Shown piece after piece: positions 18,050 through 25,877 of a stretch of DNA of 64,000 nt. Position 1 is the stretch's first letter. Each line of letters starts with the position of its first letter. The notes under the pieces were generated by a model. The model was not told where the DNA came from, searched no databases, and saw only the letters and a list, made by a program, of their open reading frames with translations. The stretch is from assembly GCF_965208485.1 (NCBI RefSeq), contig NZ_OZ242344.1:4278001-4342000 (forward strand). Reading direction: 5' to 3'. The translations under genes were made by a program, and so were the position numbers. The DNA is from Poriferisodalis sp965208485. Lineage in GTDB: Bacteria; Actinomycetota; Acidimicrobiia; Acidimicrobiales; Poriferisodalaceae.

Positions 18050-18682
18050 TCAGCGCAGGTCGAGCGACATGCGCTGTTCCATCGGCACGCCGTGGCTGTG
18101 GGGGATGGGTGTCACCGTCTGAGCCAAGACCTCGAACCCGAACGCCTCGTAGAACTTGACGGCGGGATTGTCCGACAGCACGTCAAGGTGGACGACCCGA
18201 TAGCCCTCGTCGGTGGCCCGCTCGATGGCGTCCTTCATCAGCGCGGCGCCGATGCCTTGGCCATGCCGATCAGGTCGGACGGACAGGGCGTGGATGTAGT
18301 ACGCGCTCGCCGGGATGACGACGTTGAGGTAGCTGGCCAGATAGCTGCGCCGGCCGATCTCAGCCAGCTCGTCGGAGGTCACGACGCCGTCCTCGATGAT
18401 CGGCGGCCACAGCGACCGCAGCGGCTTCTTGCGGTGCTCGAACTCTGGGCCGGCGAACCCGATCTCGATGCCCAGAAGATCGTCGCCGTCGAGGACAAGC
18501 GTGGTCTCGTCGTAGCCGAACAGCGTCCCGGGAGCGAGCCACGAGTCGCCCACCAGCCGGTCGAACACGGGGCGTGAGCCGAATTGGCAGTCGTAGGAAG
18601 CCGGCCCGGTGTTGTGCGCCAGCTCGACCACTTCGTCGGTGAACTGCGCCGCCCGCTCTCGATCCACCGTGACGATCTCCAT
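18050..18682 (-). CDS. GNAT N-acetyltransferase
   Basis: About 210 residues. The acetyl-CoA loop is RPDRHGQGIGAALM (R/QxxGxG/A), followed by the GNAT C-terminal pattern YRVVHLDVLSDNPAVKFYEAFGFEV. Candidate starts are ATG 18682 and ATG 18694. A TAGCGT -10-like hexamer lies ~25 nt upstream on this strand. The substrate is unknown. It is convergent with the RidA gene, 7 bp between stops. Confidence 0.87.
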   Translation of the reverse strand: MEIVTVDRERAAQFTDEVVELAHNTGPASYDCQFGSRPVFDRLVGDSWLAPGTLFGYDETTLVLDGDDLLGIEIGFAGPEFEHRKKPLRSLWPPIIEDGVVTSDELAEIGRRSYLASYLNVVIPASAYYIHALSVRPDRHGQGIGAALMKDAIERATDEGYRVVHLDVLSDNPAVKFYEAFGFEVLAQTVTPIPHSHGVPMEQRMSLDLR

Positions 18683-18802
18683 CAGTGCCCCCATTGCTCG
18701 TGCGCGGCCGACGCAAGCGACGCTAGCTCTGCATTGGCATTCGCTCCTCGTTGGCGATTGGGCCCGATGTGGCCAGCCAATTGACAATCGCAAAAGGCTT
18801 TT

Positions 18803-20074
18803 GTGGTTGGTAACCCACCGTACGTCCGGTTGGAGCAGATCCCGGACGAGGTCAGCGACGCCTACAGGTCAACGTGCTCGACGATGCGAGGACGGGCGGA
18901 CCTGTTCGTCGGATTCTTCGAGAAGGGCCTCGCGCTCTTGCGTCCGGGTGGCCGCCTCGGCTTCATTTGCGCTGACCGTTGGATGCGCAACCAGTACGGC
19001 GCTCGCCTACGGCAGCTCGTCGGCGAGCACTATGCAGTGGAAACGCTCATCGAGATGCATGACGCCGATGCGTTCGAGGCAGCTGTGTCTGCGTACCCAG
19101 CTATCACTGTGATTCGAAATGCACCCCAAGGACCTGTTCGGCTCGTTGAGGCTGGCAAGTCCTTCGACGAGTCGGCGAGCCGCAGCCTTGCAACTTGGCT
19201 TCTATCCGAGGCACAAGAGGCGCCTGCGGACGAATCCTTCGAATCTGCCGAGCTGCGAGTTTGGCCCAAGGGCAGCGCTCACTGGCCGAGTGGCGCGCCG
19301 AGCAAGCTTGAGGTACTGGCTGATCTCGAGTCGCGGTTTCGCCCCCTTGAAGACCCGCACTCAGGAACGCGAGTGGGCATCGGTGTTGCCACTGGGTGCG
19401 ACGACGTTTACATGTCCGACAATCCGAACGGCATCGAAGACGATCGGCTGCTGCCGATCCTGACAGCTAGGGACACTGCGGATGGCGAAGCGAAGTGGTC
19501 CGGCAAGTACCTCATCAACCCGTGGCGAGACGGGCGGCTGGTAGACCTCGCGGAGTTCCCAGGTCTGGCCGCGCACCTGCGTACTCACGAATCGCGTGTA
19601 AGGAGTAGGCACGTTGCTCGACGGAGGCCGAGCGCTTGGTATCGGACGATTGACCGCGTGACACCTGGGCTGCTCGAGAGACCCAAGCTGCTGCTCCCCG
19701 ACATCAAGTCGACCGCACATCCGGTACTCGACGTCGGGCGCTACTACCCCCACCACAACCTCTATTACGTCGTCTCCGACATTTGGGACCTCGAAGTCCT
19801 CGGGGGTCTTCTGCTCTCAGACGTTGCGAACCTGTTCGTCGGGGCCTACTGCGTCAAGATGCGAGGCGGCACCTACCGCTTCCAGGCTCAGTACCTCCGC
19901 AAGATTCGGGTACCTCAGCCGACGGAGCTCGCAGCGACTGACGAAGAGGACTTGCGCGCAGCCTTCCGTGTCCGAGATGTCGAGGCAGCCACCTGTGCGG
20001 CTGCGAGGGTGTATGGACTCGATCAAGGCGCCCTCGCCGCCCATTCGGCGACTCGGCCCGCGGCACGGATGTAG
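18803..20074 (+). pseudogene. 5'-truncated N6-adenine DNA methyltransferase (Eco57I/TaqI-like)
   Basis: The 423-residue frame begins at GTG 18803 directly with motif IV, VVGNPPYVR. An in-frame stop lies only 19 bp upstream, so the SAM-binding motif I and everything normally N-terminal to NPPY are missing. What follows is well preserved: FFEKGLALLRPGGRLGFI, then a target-recognition half resembling the TaqI-like C-terminal specificity domain (PKLLLPDIKSTAHPVLD; GTYRFQAQYLRKI). Intact homologs are type IIG enzymes or BREX PglX-like methylases of 700-1200 residues. As it stands it should not methylate unless a separate N-terminal piece is supplied. The truncation and a tight downstream partner suggest a decayed restriction or phage-defence island. 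Confidence 0.75.
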
Positions 20075-20086
20075 GCCACCGAGGCA

Positions 20087-20386
20087 ATGAGCGAGACATC
20101 CGGAGCTGGTGGCGGTGACATCACGACTTGGCTCCGAAGCATCGAGCCGATGATCTATTTCTTCATTGGAGTCCGAATCGTCAACCAGTCTGACTTCGAC
20201 CGCGCCATGAGGTGGGCCTCGACGGCCGAACAGGTGGTGGACGCTGTAGGGGTGTTCTGCTTTGAACCCGTCGCCGAAGATCGGTTCACGACGTACCGCA
20301 AGCGCACGGATGTGCCGCCCAGTCTTCAGATCGAGCGCGTCCTGTACAAGGCGTGTACCGACCTGCAGGCGCTGGCCGACAGGTAG
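20087..20386 (+). CDS. Unknown 99-residue protein, partner of methyltransferase remnant
   Basis: The gene starts 12 bp after the methyltransferase with a GAGG ribosome site. The protein is acidic to neutral and predicted helical: ITTWLRSIEPMIYFFIGVRI, then DRAMRWASTAEQVVDAVGVF. I recognise no domain. Its position suggests a small partner of the methyltransferase locus, perhaps a specificity or inhibitor component, but this is inference from adjacency only. Confidence 0.6.
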   Translation: MSETSGAGGGDITTWLRSIEPMIYFFIGVRIVNQSDFDRAMRWASTAEQVVDAVGVFCFEPVAEDRFTTYRKRTDVPPSLQIERVLYKACTDLQALADR

Positions 20387-20419
20387 TTTCTGGGTCGATG
20401 GCCCGATGAGCGGGCCCGA

Positions 20420-21325
20420 ATGCCGAGACGTGCCGCCGTGAGCTTGACCGCCACCCGCCAGCTACAGAGGATTCCTGCTTCAGCGGGGCTTGAGCCGATT
20501 CTTGAGGCGCTGGGCGACGACGGCGGTGTGATCGTCGAGAGCATGTTCGGCGCCGAGACCATCGCCCAGATGCGGGAGGCGGCCGACGACTATGCCAGCG
20601 GTGTCGAGCCAGGCGGTGCGACGCAGGGTCTCGGTGACGACGGCAAACTCTTTGTCGGGTCGAACACGATCCGCTTCTCGAGCCTGGCCAGGCTGACGCC
20701 GGCGTTCTTCGACGTCCTCGACAACGAGCTCTACGCCCAGATCGCCGATGCCGTGCTGCTGCCGATCTGCGGCTCGTATTGGCTGAACACCGCCCAGGTG
20801 ATGTACATCGGGCCAGGGGAGCCCGCCCAGTTTCTGCACCGCGACGCCAACAACTGGTGGGCATTCGTGAAGGCGACATGGCCCGATTCGCCCGAGGTCA
20901 CGATCAGCGCCATGATCGGCTTGGAAGAGGTGACCGAAGAGCTGGGCGCGACCCGGGTGGTGCCGGGCAGCCATCGGCTGTCTGAGCTCAACCGCTACGA
21001 AGAGCGTGAGTCGGTGCCGGCCGAGCTGGGACCGGGCGATGCGCTGATCTACTCGGGCTACGTGTTGCACGGCGGCGGTGCCAACCAGACTGCAGACCGG
21101 TGGCGTCGGGCCTTCCACGTGAGCTTCGTTGCGGGCTGGCTGACACCCGAAGAGGCCAGCCCGATGGACTTCAGCCTGGGCGAGCTGTCCGGCCAGAGTG
21201 AACGCGTGCAACGGTTGCTGGGGCACGCCTCCTACGACCCCCGGCCGTACAACGGCGGCGGGCTGTGGCTGCGCCATGTCCGCGAGATGCAGGACGTCAT
21301 CGGCTCGAACGGGGGCGGGGCCTGA
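20420..21325 (+). CDS. Phytanoyl-CoA dioxygenase (PhyH) family protein
   Basis: About 300 residues. The metal-binding HxD is in QFLHRDANNWW and the distal His in GYVLHGGGANQT, with the following Arg (DRWRRAFHVSF) for 2-oxoglutarate. GATRVVPGSHRLS is a signature PhyH segment. The start is ATG 20420 or GTG 20438. PhyH-type enzymes hydroxylate acyl-CoAs, ectoine or secondary metabolites. A second member lies at 21893. Confidence 0.9.
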   Translation: MPRRAAVSLTATRQLQRIPASAGLEPILEALGDDGGVIVESMFGAETIAQMREAADDYASGVEPGGATQGLGDDGKLFVGSNTIRFSSLARLTPAFFDVLDNELYAQIADAVLLPICGSYWLNTAQVMYIGPGEPAQFLHRDANNWWAFVKATWPDSPEVTISAMIGLEEVTEELGATRVVPGSHRLSELNRYEERESVPAELGPGDALIYSGYVLHGGGANQTADRWRRAFHVSFVAGWLTPEEASPMDFSLGELSGQSERVQRLLGHASYDPRPYNGGGLWLRHVREMQDVIGSNGGGA

Positions 21326-21451
21326 TCCCCTTTGGCGCAGTTGACAGCCCGGATCAATCGCTGCACGCGGCGCTAGCTTCCTCATGGCTGCGCGGGATGC
21401 GGCAGCCACCACCTGACGAGACTTGAACTCGCACAGCAGACAGGAGCCCCA

Positions 21452-21871
21452 GTGGATTTCTTGAAAGTGAACGAGCCCATCATCAAGGAGTTCCGTGAGA
21501 ACGGCGGCCAGTGCAGCGGCTGGCTCAAGGGCGCGCCGATGATCTTGGTGACCATGACGGGCGCCAAGACCGGCAGGGAGTTGTGCTCGCCGCTCGTCTA
21601 CTCCATCGACGGCGACGACATCGTGATCATCGCTTCCAAGGGCGGTGCACCGACGAACCCGAACTGGTACCACAACCTGGTTGCCAACCCGACCGTGACC
21701 GTCGAGGTAGGCACCGACACGTGGGAGGCCACAGCAGTGCTCACCGAGGGCGATGAGCGCAAGCGGCTGTTCGATGCCCAGGCTGCGCTGATGCCACAGT
21801 TCGCCGACTACGAGAAGAGCGCCACCGGGCACGGACGCGAGATCCCGGTCTTCCGCCTCGTGCGCAACTGA
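21452..21871 (+). CDS. Deazaflavin-dependent (DDN-type) nitroreductase-family oxidoreductase
   Basis: 139 residues starting at GTG 21452 behind AGGAG. The split-barrel fold of the F420-dependent Ddn family is recognisable by ILVTMTGAKTGRELCSPLVY, then SKGGAPTNPNWYHNLVANP. Such proteins reduce quinones, nitro compounds or fatty-acid-like substrates with F420H2. The two PhyH genes flank it on the same strand, with a 21-bp gap to the next one. Confidence 0.9.
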   Translation: MDFLKVNEPIIKEFRENGGQCSGWLKGAPMILVTMTGAKTGRELCSPLVYSIDGDDIVIIASKGGAPTNPNWYHNLVANPTVTVEVGTDTWEATAVLTEGDERKRLFDAQAALMPQFADYEKSATGHGREIPVFRLVRN

Positions 21872-21892
21872 CCCTCGCCTGGGGTATTCGCG

Positions 21893-22843
21893 ATGATCGA
21901 CCCCACCCGCTCGGTGACCGAGGCTGAAGTCTCGACCTATGAGCGGGACGGCGTCGTCGTGCTGCGCGACATCTGCCCGCAGGAGTGGGTCGATGAATTT
22001 CGGATCGTCCTCGACGCGGTGTTCAACCGGGAGACGGACGTCGGGCGCGAGGGACTCGTCAGTGGCACGAGCCGGGCCGGCAGCAGGGTGGACATCGCCG
22101 CACGCGTGCGGCAGATGATGGAGAGCCACGACGCTGCGACGCTGGCAATCGAGCCCGATCGGACGCCGGAGGGCCGCAGCATTGTAGAAACCGATGCATG
22201 CAGCTGGCACGCCGGACTGCGTGAGATGCACATCAACGGTCCGTTGCCGCCAATAGTTGCCGCGCTGACTCACAGCGGGCGCGTGAATCTCTACAGCGAC
22301 CAGCTGTTCATGAAGGAACCGGGTTCGAGCGTGCGAACCCCGTGGCATCAGGACAAGCCGTATTGGCTGCTGCAGGGCTCCAAGGTGGCGGTCTGCTGGG
22401 TTCCTGTCGATGAAGTCACGATGGAATCCGGCGTCATGGGCTATGTCGCTGGGAGCCATCGTTGGGGCAAGGTGTTCAAACCGAACGACTTCGTAACGCT
22501 GAAGGGCACCATGAACGTCCCGGGTCTGGACTTCGGCGGCCTCGAGACGCTGCCGGCAGTCGACGACCACCCCGGCGACTACGACATTCGTCGCTACGAG
22601 GCCGGCCCCGGGGATGTGATCGTCCACCACTGGATGACCTTGCACGGCTCGCTGGGCAACACCAGCGCCGATCGACTGCGGCGGGCGGCGTCGGTGCGAT
22701 TCGCCGGTGAAGGTGTCACCTTCTACAAGCGGCCGTCGTCCCCAGAGCCGTTCCGCAACACCGTCGGCCTCGATGACGGCGACGATCTCGACGGCGCCGA
22801 ACGCTTCCCATGCGTCTGGCCCCGCCACGCCAGGGCGCGTTGA
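21893..22843 (+). CDS. Phytanoyl-CoA dioxygenase (PhyH) family protein
   Basis: 316 residues. HxD is in TPWHQDKPYW, and the distal His in VIVHHWMTLHGSLGNTS with Arg in LRRAASVRF. GVMGYVAGSHRWG is the conserved PhyH segment. It is not close to the copy at 20420, so the two probably act on different substrates. It begins at ATG 21893, 21 bp after the DDN-type gene, probably in one transcript. Confidence 0.9.
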   Translation: MIDPTRSVTEAEVSTYERDGVVVLRDICPQEWVDEFRIVLDAVFNRETDVGREGLVSGTSRAGSRVDIAARVRQMMESHDAATLAIEPDRTPEGRSIVETDACSWHAGLREMHINGPLPPIVAALTHSGRVNLYSDQLFMKEPGSSVRTPWHQDKPYWLLQGSKVAVCWVPVDEVTMESGVMGYVAGSHRWGKVFKPNDFVTLKGTMNVPGLDFGGLETLPAVDDHPGDYDIRRYEAGPGDVIVHHWMTLHGSLGNTSADRLRRAASVRFAGEGVTFYKRPSSPEPFRNTVGLDDGDDLDGAERFPCVWPRHARAR

Positions 22844-22918
22844 GCACTCACGCTGCTAACGCGAGGGGTGGCGCGCCGAGGCAGGCTGCACCGGTAGCGA
22901 TGCCGCCGTTGCGGGCCT

Positions 22919-23686
22919 ATGACTGACCGGCACCAAGCGTTCGACGAGCTTGCTGGCGTCTACAGCCGGTTTCGGCCTGGATATCCCCAATCGCTATGGG
23001 CTGCATTGCGAAGGGCGCTCGATGGCCGTGCTCTACCCCAGCTCGCTGTCGATGTTGGCGCGGGCACGGGCATTGCTACGCGACGACTCGCGCAGGCCTT
23101 GCCCGAATGGACCGTCCTTGGAGTCGAGCCAGGCGACGCGATGCGGGCTCAAGCCGTGAACGACAGTCGAGACCCAGCCGTCGCCTTCAGAGTCGGTACC
23201 GCTGAGGACTTGCCCCTCGAGAGAGCATCAGCTGGTCTGGTGATCGCTGCGCAGGCATTGCACTGGTTTGATCGCACGCGCTTCTACGCCGAGGCTCAGC
23301 GAGTGCTGTCGCCGGGCGGACTCATCGGGATCATCCAGAACGACCGTGCCTTGGAACAACTCCCGCTCTTTGAGGACTACGAGTCCTTCCTTGAAGAGCA
23401 CAGTCCGGGCTACACCCGCGACTACCGCAGCTTCGACATCGTCAGCGAGCTATCCGAAGCCGGCTTCGACGGTGTGTCCAGAACCGCAACAGAATGGACG
23501 CGGCCGCTGACTCACGAGCAATTCATCGGTCTGGCGCGTTCCTCGTCCAAAATGCACGCCGCCGTCAAGCATCTGGGCGAGGAAGAGACGACGCGACGCC
23601 TACGTGCACTGCTTGAGCGTCACCATCCCTCTGGCCAGCTGGAGATCCCCTACATATCCAATCTGTTCACCGCCCAGCGCTCGTAG
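22919..23686 (+). CDS. Class I SAM-dependent methyltransferase
   Basis: 255 residues. SAM motif I is VDVGAGTGIATRRL, followed by WTVLGVEPGDAMR (motif II) and APALVIAAQALHWF-type post-I segments (residues ~105-115). Close in type to trans-aconitate or ubiquinone/menaquinone-like small-molecule methyltransferases (methyltransferase 11 clan). The substrate is unknown. No clear ribosome site precedes ATG 22919; a TAGCGA hexamer lies ~20 nt upstream. Confidence 0.88.
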   Translation: MTDRHQAFDELAGVYSRFRPGYPQSLWAALRRALDGRALPQLAVDVGAGTGIATRRLAQALPEWTVLGVEPGDAMRAQAVNDSRDPAVAFRVGTAEDLPLERASAGLVIAAQALHWFDRTRFYAEAQRVLSPGGLIGIIQNDRALEQLPLFEDYESFLEEHSPGYTRDYRSFDIVSELSEAGFDGVSRTATEWTRPLTHEQFIGLARSSSKMHAAVKHLGEEETTRRLRALLERHHPSGQLEIPYISNLFTAQRS

Positions 23687-23705
23687 CCGGCTCGGGGATG
23701 ACTGG

Positions 23706-24245
23706 ATGTCGGAGATGGGGCACGATTTAGCGGTGTGGCGGGGGTTGATTCGGGATGTGCCGGGATTTCCGCGGCGTGGGATTGTGTTCAAGGACATCAC
23801 GCCGTTGCTGGGGGATCCGACGGGCTTGACAGCGTGTGTCGACGAGCTGGTGGAGCCGTTTGGGAACCATGGCGTTGAGCTTGTTGCTGCGCCAGAGGCC
23901 CGGGGTCTCGTGATCGGCGGGATGGCTGCGGATCGGCTCGGTGCCGGGTTTGTGCCGCTGCGCAAGCCGGGCAAGCTGCCGCGTCCGGTGTTGGGTGCCG
24001 ACTACGAGCTGGAGTACGGCGCCGAGCGCCTCGAGATGCACACCGATGCCGTCGCTGACGGGGCGCGCGTGCTCATCGTCGACGATGTGCTGGCCACCGG
24101 CGGCACAGCGGCTGCATCGGCGCATCTCGTCACGCGGGGCGGAGGCGAGCTCGTCGGCTTCTCGTTCATTGTCGAGCTCGCATTCCTCGACGGACGCGGC
24201 CAGCTTGGCGACGCACGCATCGAGTCGGCGATCGTCGTCAAGTAG
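23706..24245 (+). CDS. apt: Adenine phosphoribosyltransferase
   Basis: 179 residues. Converts adenine and PRPP to AMP in purine salvage. The PRPP-binding loop is VLIVDDVLATGGTA, and the N-terminal DVPGFPRRGIVFKDITPLL is diagnostic of Apt. PEARGLVIGGMAADRLGAGF and RKPGKLP complete the hood and flexible loop. The start ATG 23706 gives the family length; the frame opens earlier at 23604, inside the methyltransferase gene. The first ~100 bases are unusually rich in G/T-ending codons compared with neighbours. Confidence 0.94.
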   Translation: MSEMGHDLAVWRGLIRDVPGFPRRGIVFKDITPLLGDPTGLTACVDELVEPFGNHGVELVAAPEARGLVIGGMAADRLGAGFVPLRKPGKLPRPVLGADYELEYGAERLEMHTDAVADGARVLIVDDVLATGGTAAASAHLVTRGGGELVGFSFIVELAFLDGRGQLGDARIESAIVVK

Positions 24246-24340
24246 CGCCGGCGGCGCCGTGGAGTGGCGGATCGCGTCGTGGCACTGAGTCGTTCGGCCG
24301 CTTACGGTGAGCCTGTTCGAACGACGAAACGAGAGCATCG

Positions 24341-24772
24341 ATGACGACGCCAGAACCGAGACCCATGAGCGCTGAGACGCAGGAGTTGGTGCGCAGGCCG
24401 AACTTTGCGCACCTGGCAACGGTCCGAGCGGACGGATCGCCGAAGCTCGACCCGATCTGGATCGATCTCGTCGACGCGTCGACCGTGATCATGGCGACCG
24501 GTCGCACGTCGCTGAAGACCCAGAACATCCTGCGAGATCCCCGTGTCGCCATCTCGATCGTGGATATGGACAATCCCTATGAGGAAGCTCAACTCCGAGG
24601 CGTCTGCGAGGTCGAGCCCGACCCGGACATGGCCGTCATGGACGCCATCAGCCACAAGTACACGTCCAAGCCGTTCCCGATGCGGGACAACCTCGAGAAT
24701 CGCGTCGTGCTGCGGGTGACGGTGACCCAGAGCCGTTACGCGAACCTGCCCTTCGAGCACACACCGGCCTAG
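24341..24772 (+). CDS. PPOX-class F420-dependent oxidoreductase
   Basis: 143 residues of the pyridoxamine-oxidase-like split barrel. FAHLATVRADGSPKLDPIW opens the cofactor site, and ILRDPRVAISIVD follows. The family (Rv1155-like) binds F420 or FMN and includes biliverdin reductases; the substrate is unknown. Upstream, TTACGGT at about 24300 may be the -10 element, leaving a ~35-nt leader. Confidence 0.87.
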   Translation: MTTPEPRPMSAETQELVRRPNFAHLATVRADGSPKLDPIWIDLVDASTVIMATGRTSLKTQNILRDPRVAISIVDMDNPYEEAQLRGVCEVEPDPDMAVMDAISHKYTSKPFPMRDNLENRVVLRVTVTQSRYANLPFEHTPA

Positions 24773-24852
24773 GCGCCGGTGCCCGGCGCTGCAGCGCAGG
24801 ACTTCCCTGTCCTCAACGTCGATCAGACCTCGTCGGGGATGCTCGCAAGGTT

Positions 24853-24889
24853 TTGGCAGTGATACTGGCATAAGAATGCTAGGGTGCCT
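24853..24889 (+). promoter_or_regulatory. Candidate promoter of MBL-sulfatase cluster
   Basis: An AT-richer patch holds TTGGCA and TGCTAGGGT (TGnTAnnnT, extended -10) about 50 bp before the MBL gene. The spacing (about 20 bp) is longer than ideal, so only the -10 is plausible. Confidence 0.3.
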
Positions 24890-24940
24890 GTCGGGTTCGT
24901 CGAGGCTCGGCCGAGATTGCTTGGCAGCCGGGGGGACGTC

Positions 24941-25795
24941 ATGGACATCGTGCTGATCGGGACGGGATCGCCGTTGCCTGATGCGAACCGTGCGGGGCCT
25001 TCCACGCTGGTCAAGGCGGGCGACGCCCACATCCTCGTCGACGCCGGCCGCGGCACTGTGATGCGTATGGCCGGCGGCGGTTCGCTGCCGGTTTTCTTGA
25101 GCGCTGTGCTGATCACGCACCTGCACAGCGATCACGTGTGTGCGCTCAATGATGTGATCACGACGCATTGGGTGATGTGCCAGGGCAATGCGACGCTGCA
25201 GGTCTACGGCCCGCCGGGCACGGCGCGGTTCGTCGAGCGGCAGCTCGGTGCGCTGGAGGCGGACATCGGCTACCGGATCTCGCACCACGACGTGCTGGTC
25301 AACGAGCCGCAGGTCGCGGTGGCCGAGCTGGAAGCGGGCGATGCGTTCGACATCAATGACGTTCACGTCAGCACGGCGGCGACCGATCACGCGCCGGTGC
25401 GACCGACGCTGGGGTACCGCCTCGAGCACGACGGTGCGGTGGCCGCCATTGTGGGGGACACGGTCCCGTGCGTCGGCGTGGACCGGTTGGCCGCAGGCGC
25501 CGATGCCTACGTCCAGACGGTCATCCGGAGCGATCTCGTCAAGCTGACCCCCAACGAGATGTTCCAGGACATCCTCGACTACCACTCCGACGTTGAGCAG
25601 GCAGCCCAGACGGCGGCTCGTGCCGGCGCCAAACGGCTCGTGCTGACCCACATGGTGCCGGCGCCCACGCCCGAGCAGTATCCGGAGTGGATTGAGCTGG
25701 CCGCAGCCCACTTCAACGGCGAAGTGATCATCGGCGACGACCTCACGACGGTCACGCTGCAAGAGGCTGAGCCGCCAGGCGAAGCCGTGGCCTGA
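24941..25795 (+). CDS. MBL-fold metallohydrolase, RNase Z-like
   Basis: 284 residues. The metal motif is THLHSDHV (HxHxDH); VLIGTGSPLPDANRAGPS is the RNase Z/arylsulfatase-like N-terminus, and KRLVLTHMVPAP gives a later His. Members act on tRNA 3' ends or on aryl sulfates and phosphodiesters. The sulfatase directly downstream favours the ester-hydrolase option (inference). The start ATG 24941 follows a G-rich ribosome site. Its last nine residues are encoded by dispersed repeat copy C; the stop TGA arises where other copies read CGA. Confidence 0.85.
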   Translation: MDIVLIGTGSPLPDANRAGPSTLVKAGDAHILVDAGRGTVMRMAGGGSLPVFLSAVLITHLHSDHVCALNDVITTHWVMCQGNATLQVYGPPGTARFVERQLGALEADIGYRISHHDVLVNEPQVAVAELEAGDAFDINDVHVSTAATDHAPVRPTLGYRLEHDGAVAAIVGDTVPCVGVDRLAAGADAYVQTVIRSDLVKLTPNEMFQDILDYHSDVEQAAQTAARAGAKRLVLTHMVPAPTPEQYPEWIELAAAHFNGEVIIGDDLTTVTLQEAEPPGEAVA

Positions 25796-25861
25796 GCGGC
25801 CCGTGAGCCCGTATTGAATCGAAACTGGGAACAAGAGCGGGAAACAAATGGGCGGCACGAC
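25763..25861 (+). repeat. Dispersed repeat, copy C
   Basis: Plus-strand copy with GAGGCTGAGCCG, GGCGAAGCCGTGGCC and ACAAGAGCGGGAAACAA. It spans the 3' end of the MBL gene and the spacer before the arylsulfatase. The middle is more divergent than in copies A, D and E. Confidence 0.8.
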
Positions 25862-25877
25862 GAATACCGGAGCCTTG

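Noticed and set aside
20480..22828. 782-residue minus-strand open frame
   Set aside because: Antisense to the two PhyH genes and the DDN-type gene; Arg/His/Gln-rich without recognisable motifs, a GC-rich shadow frame.
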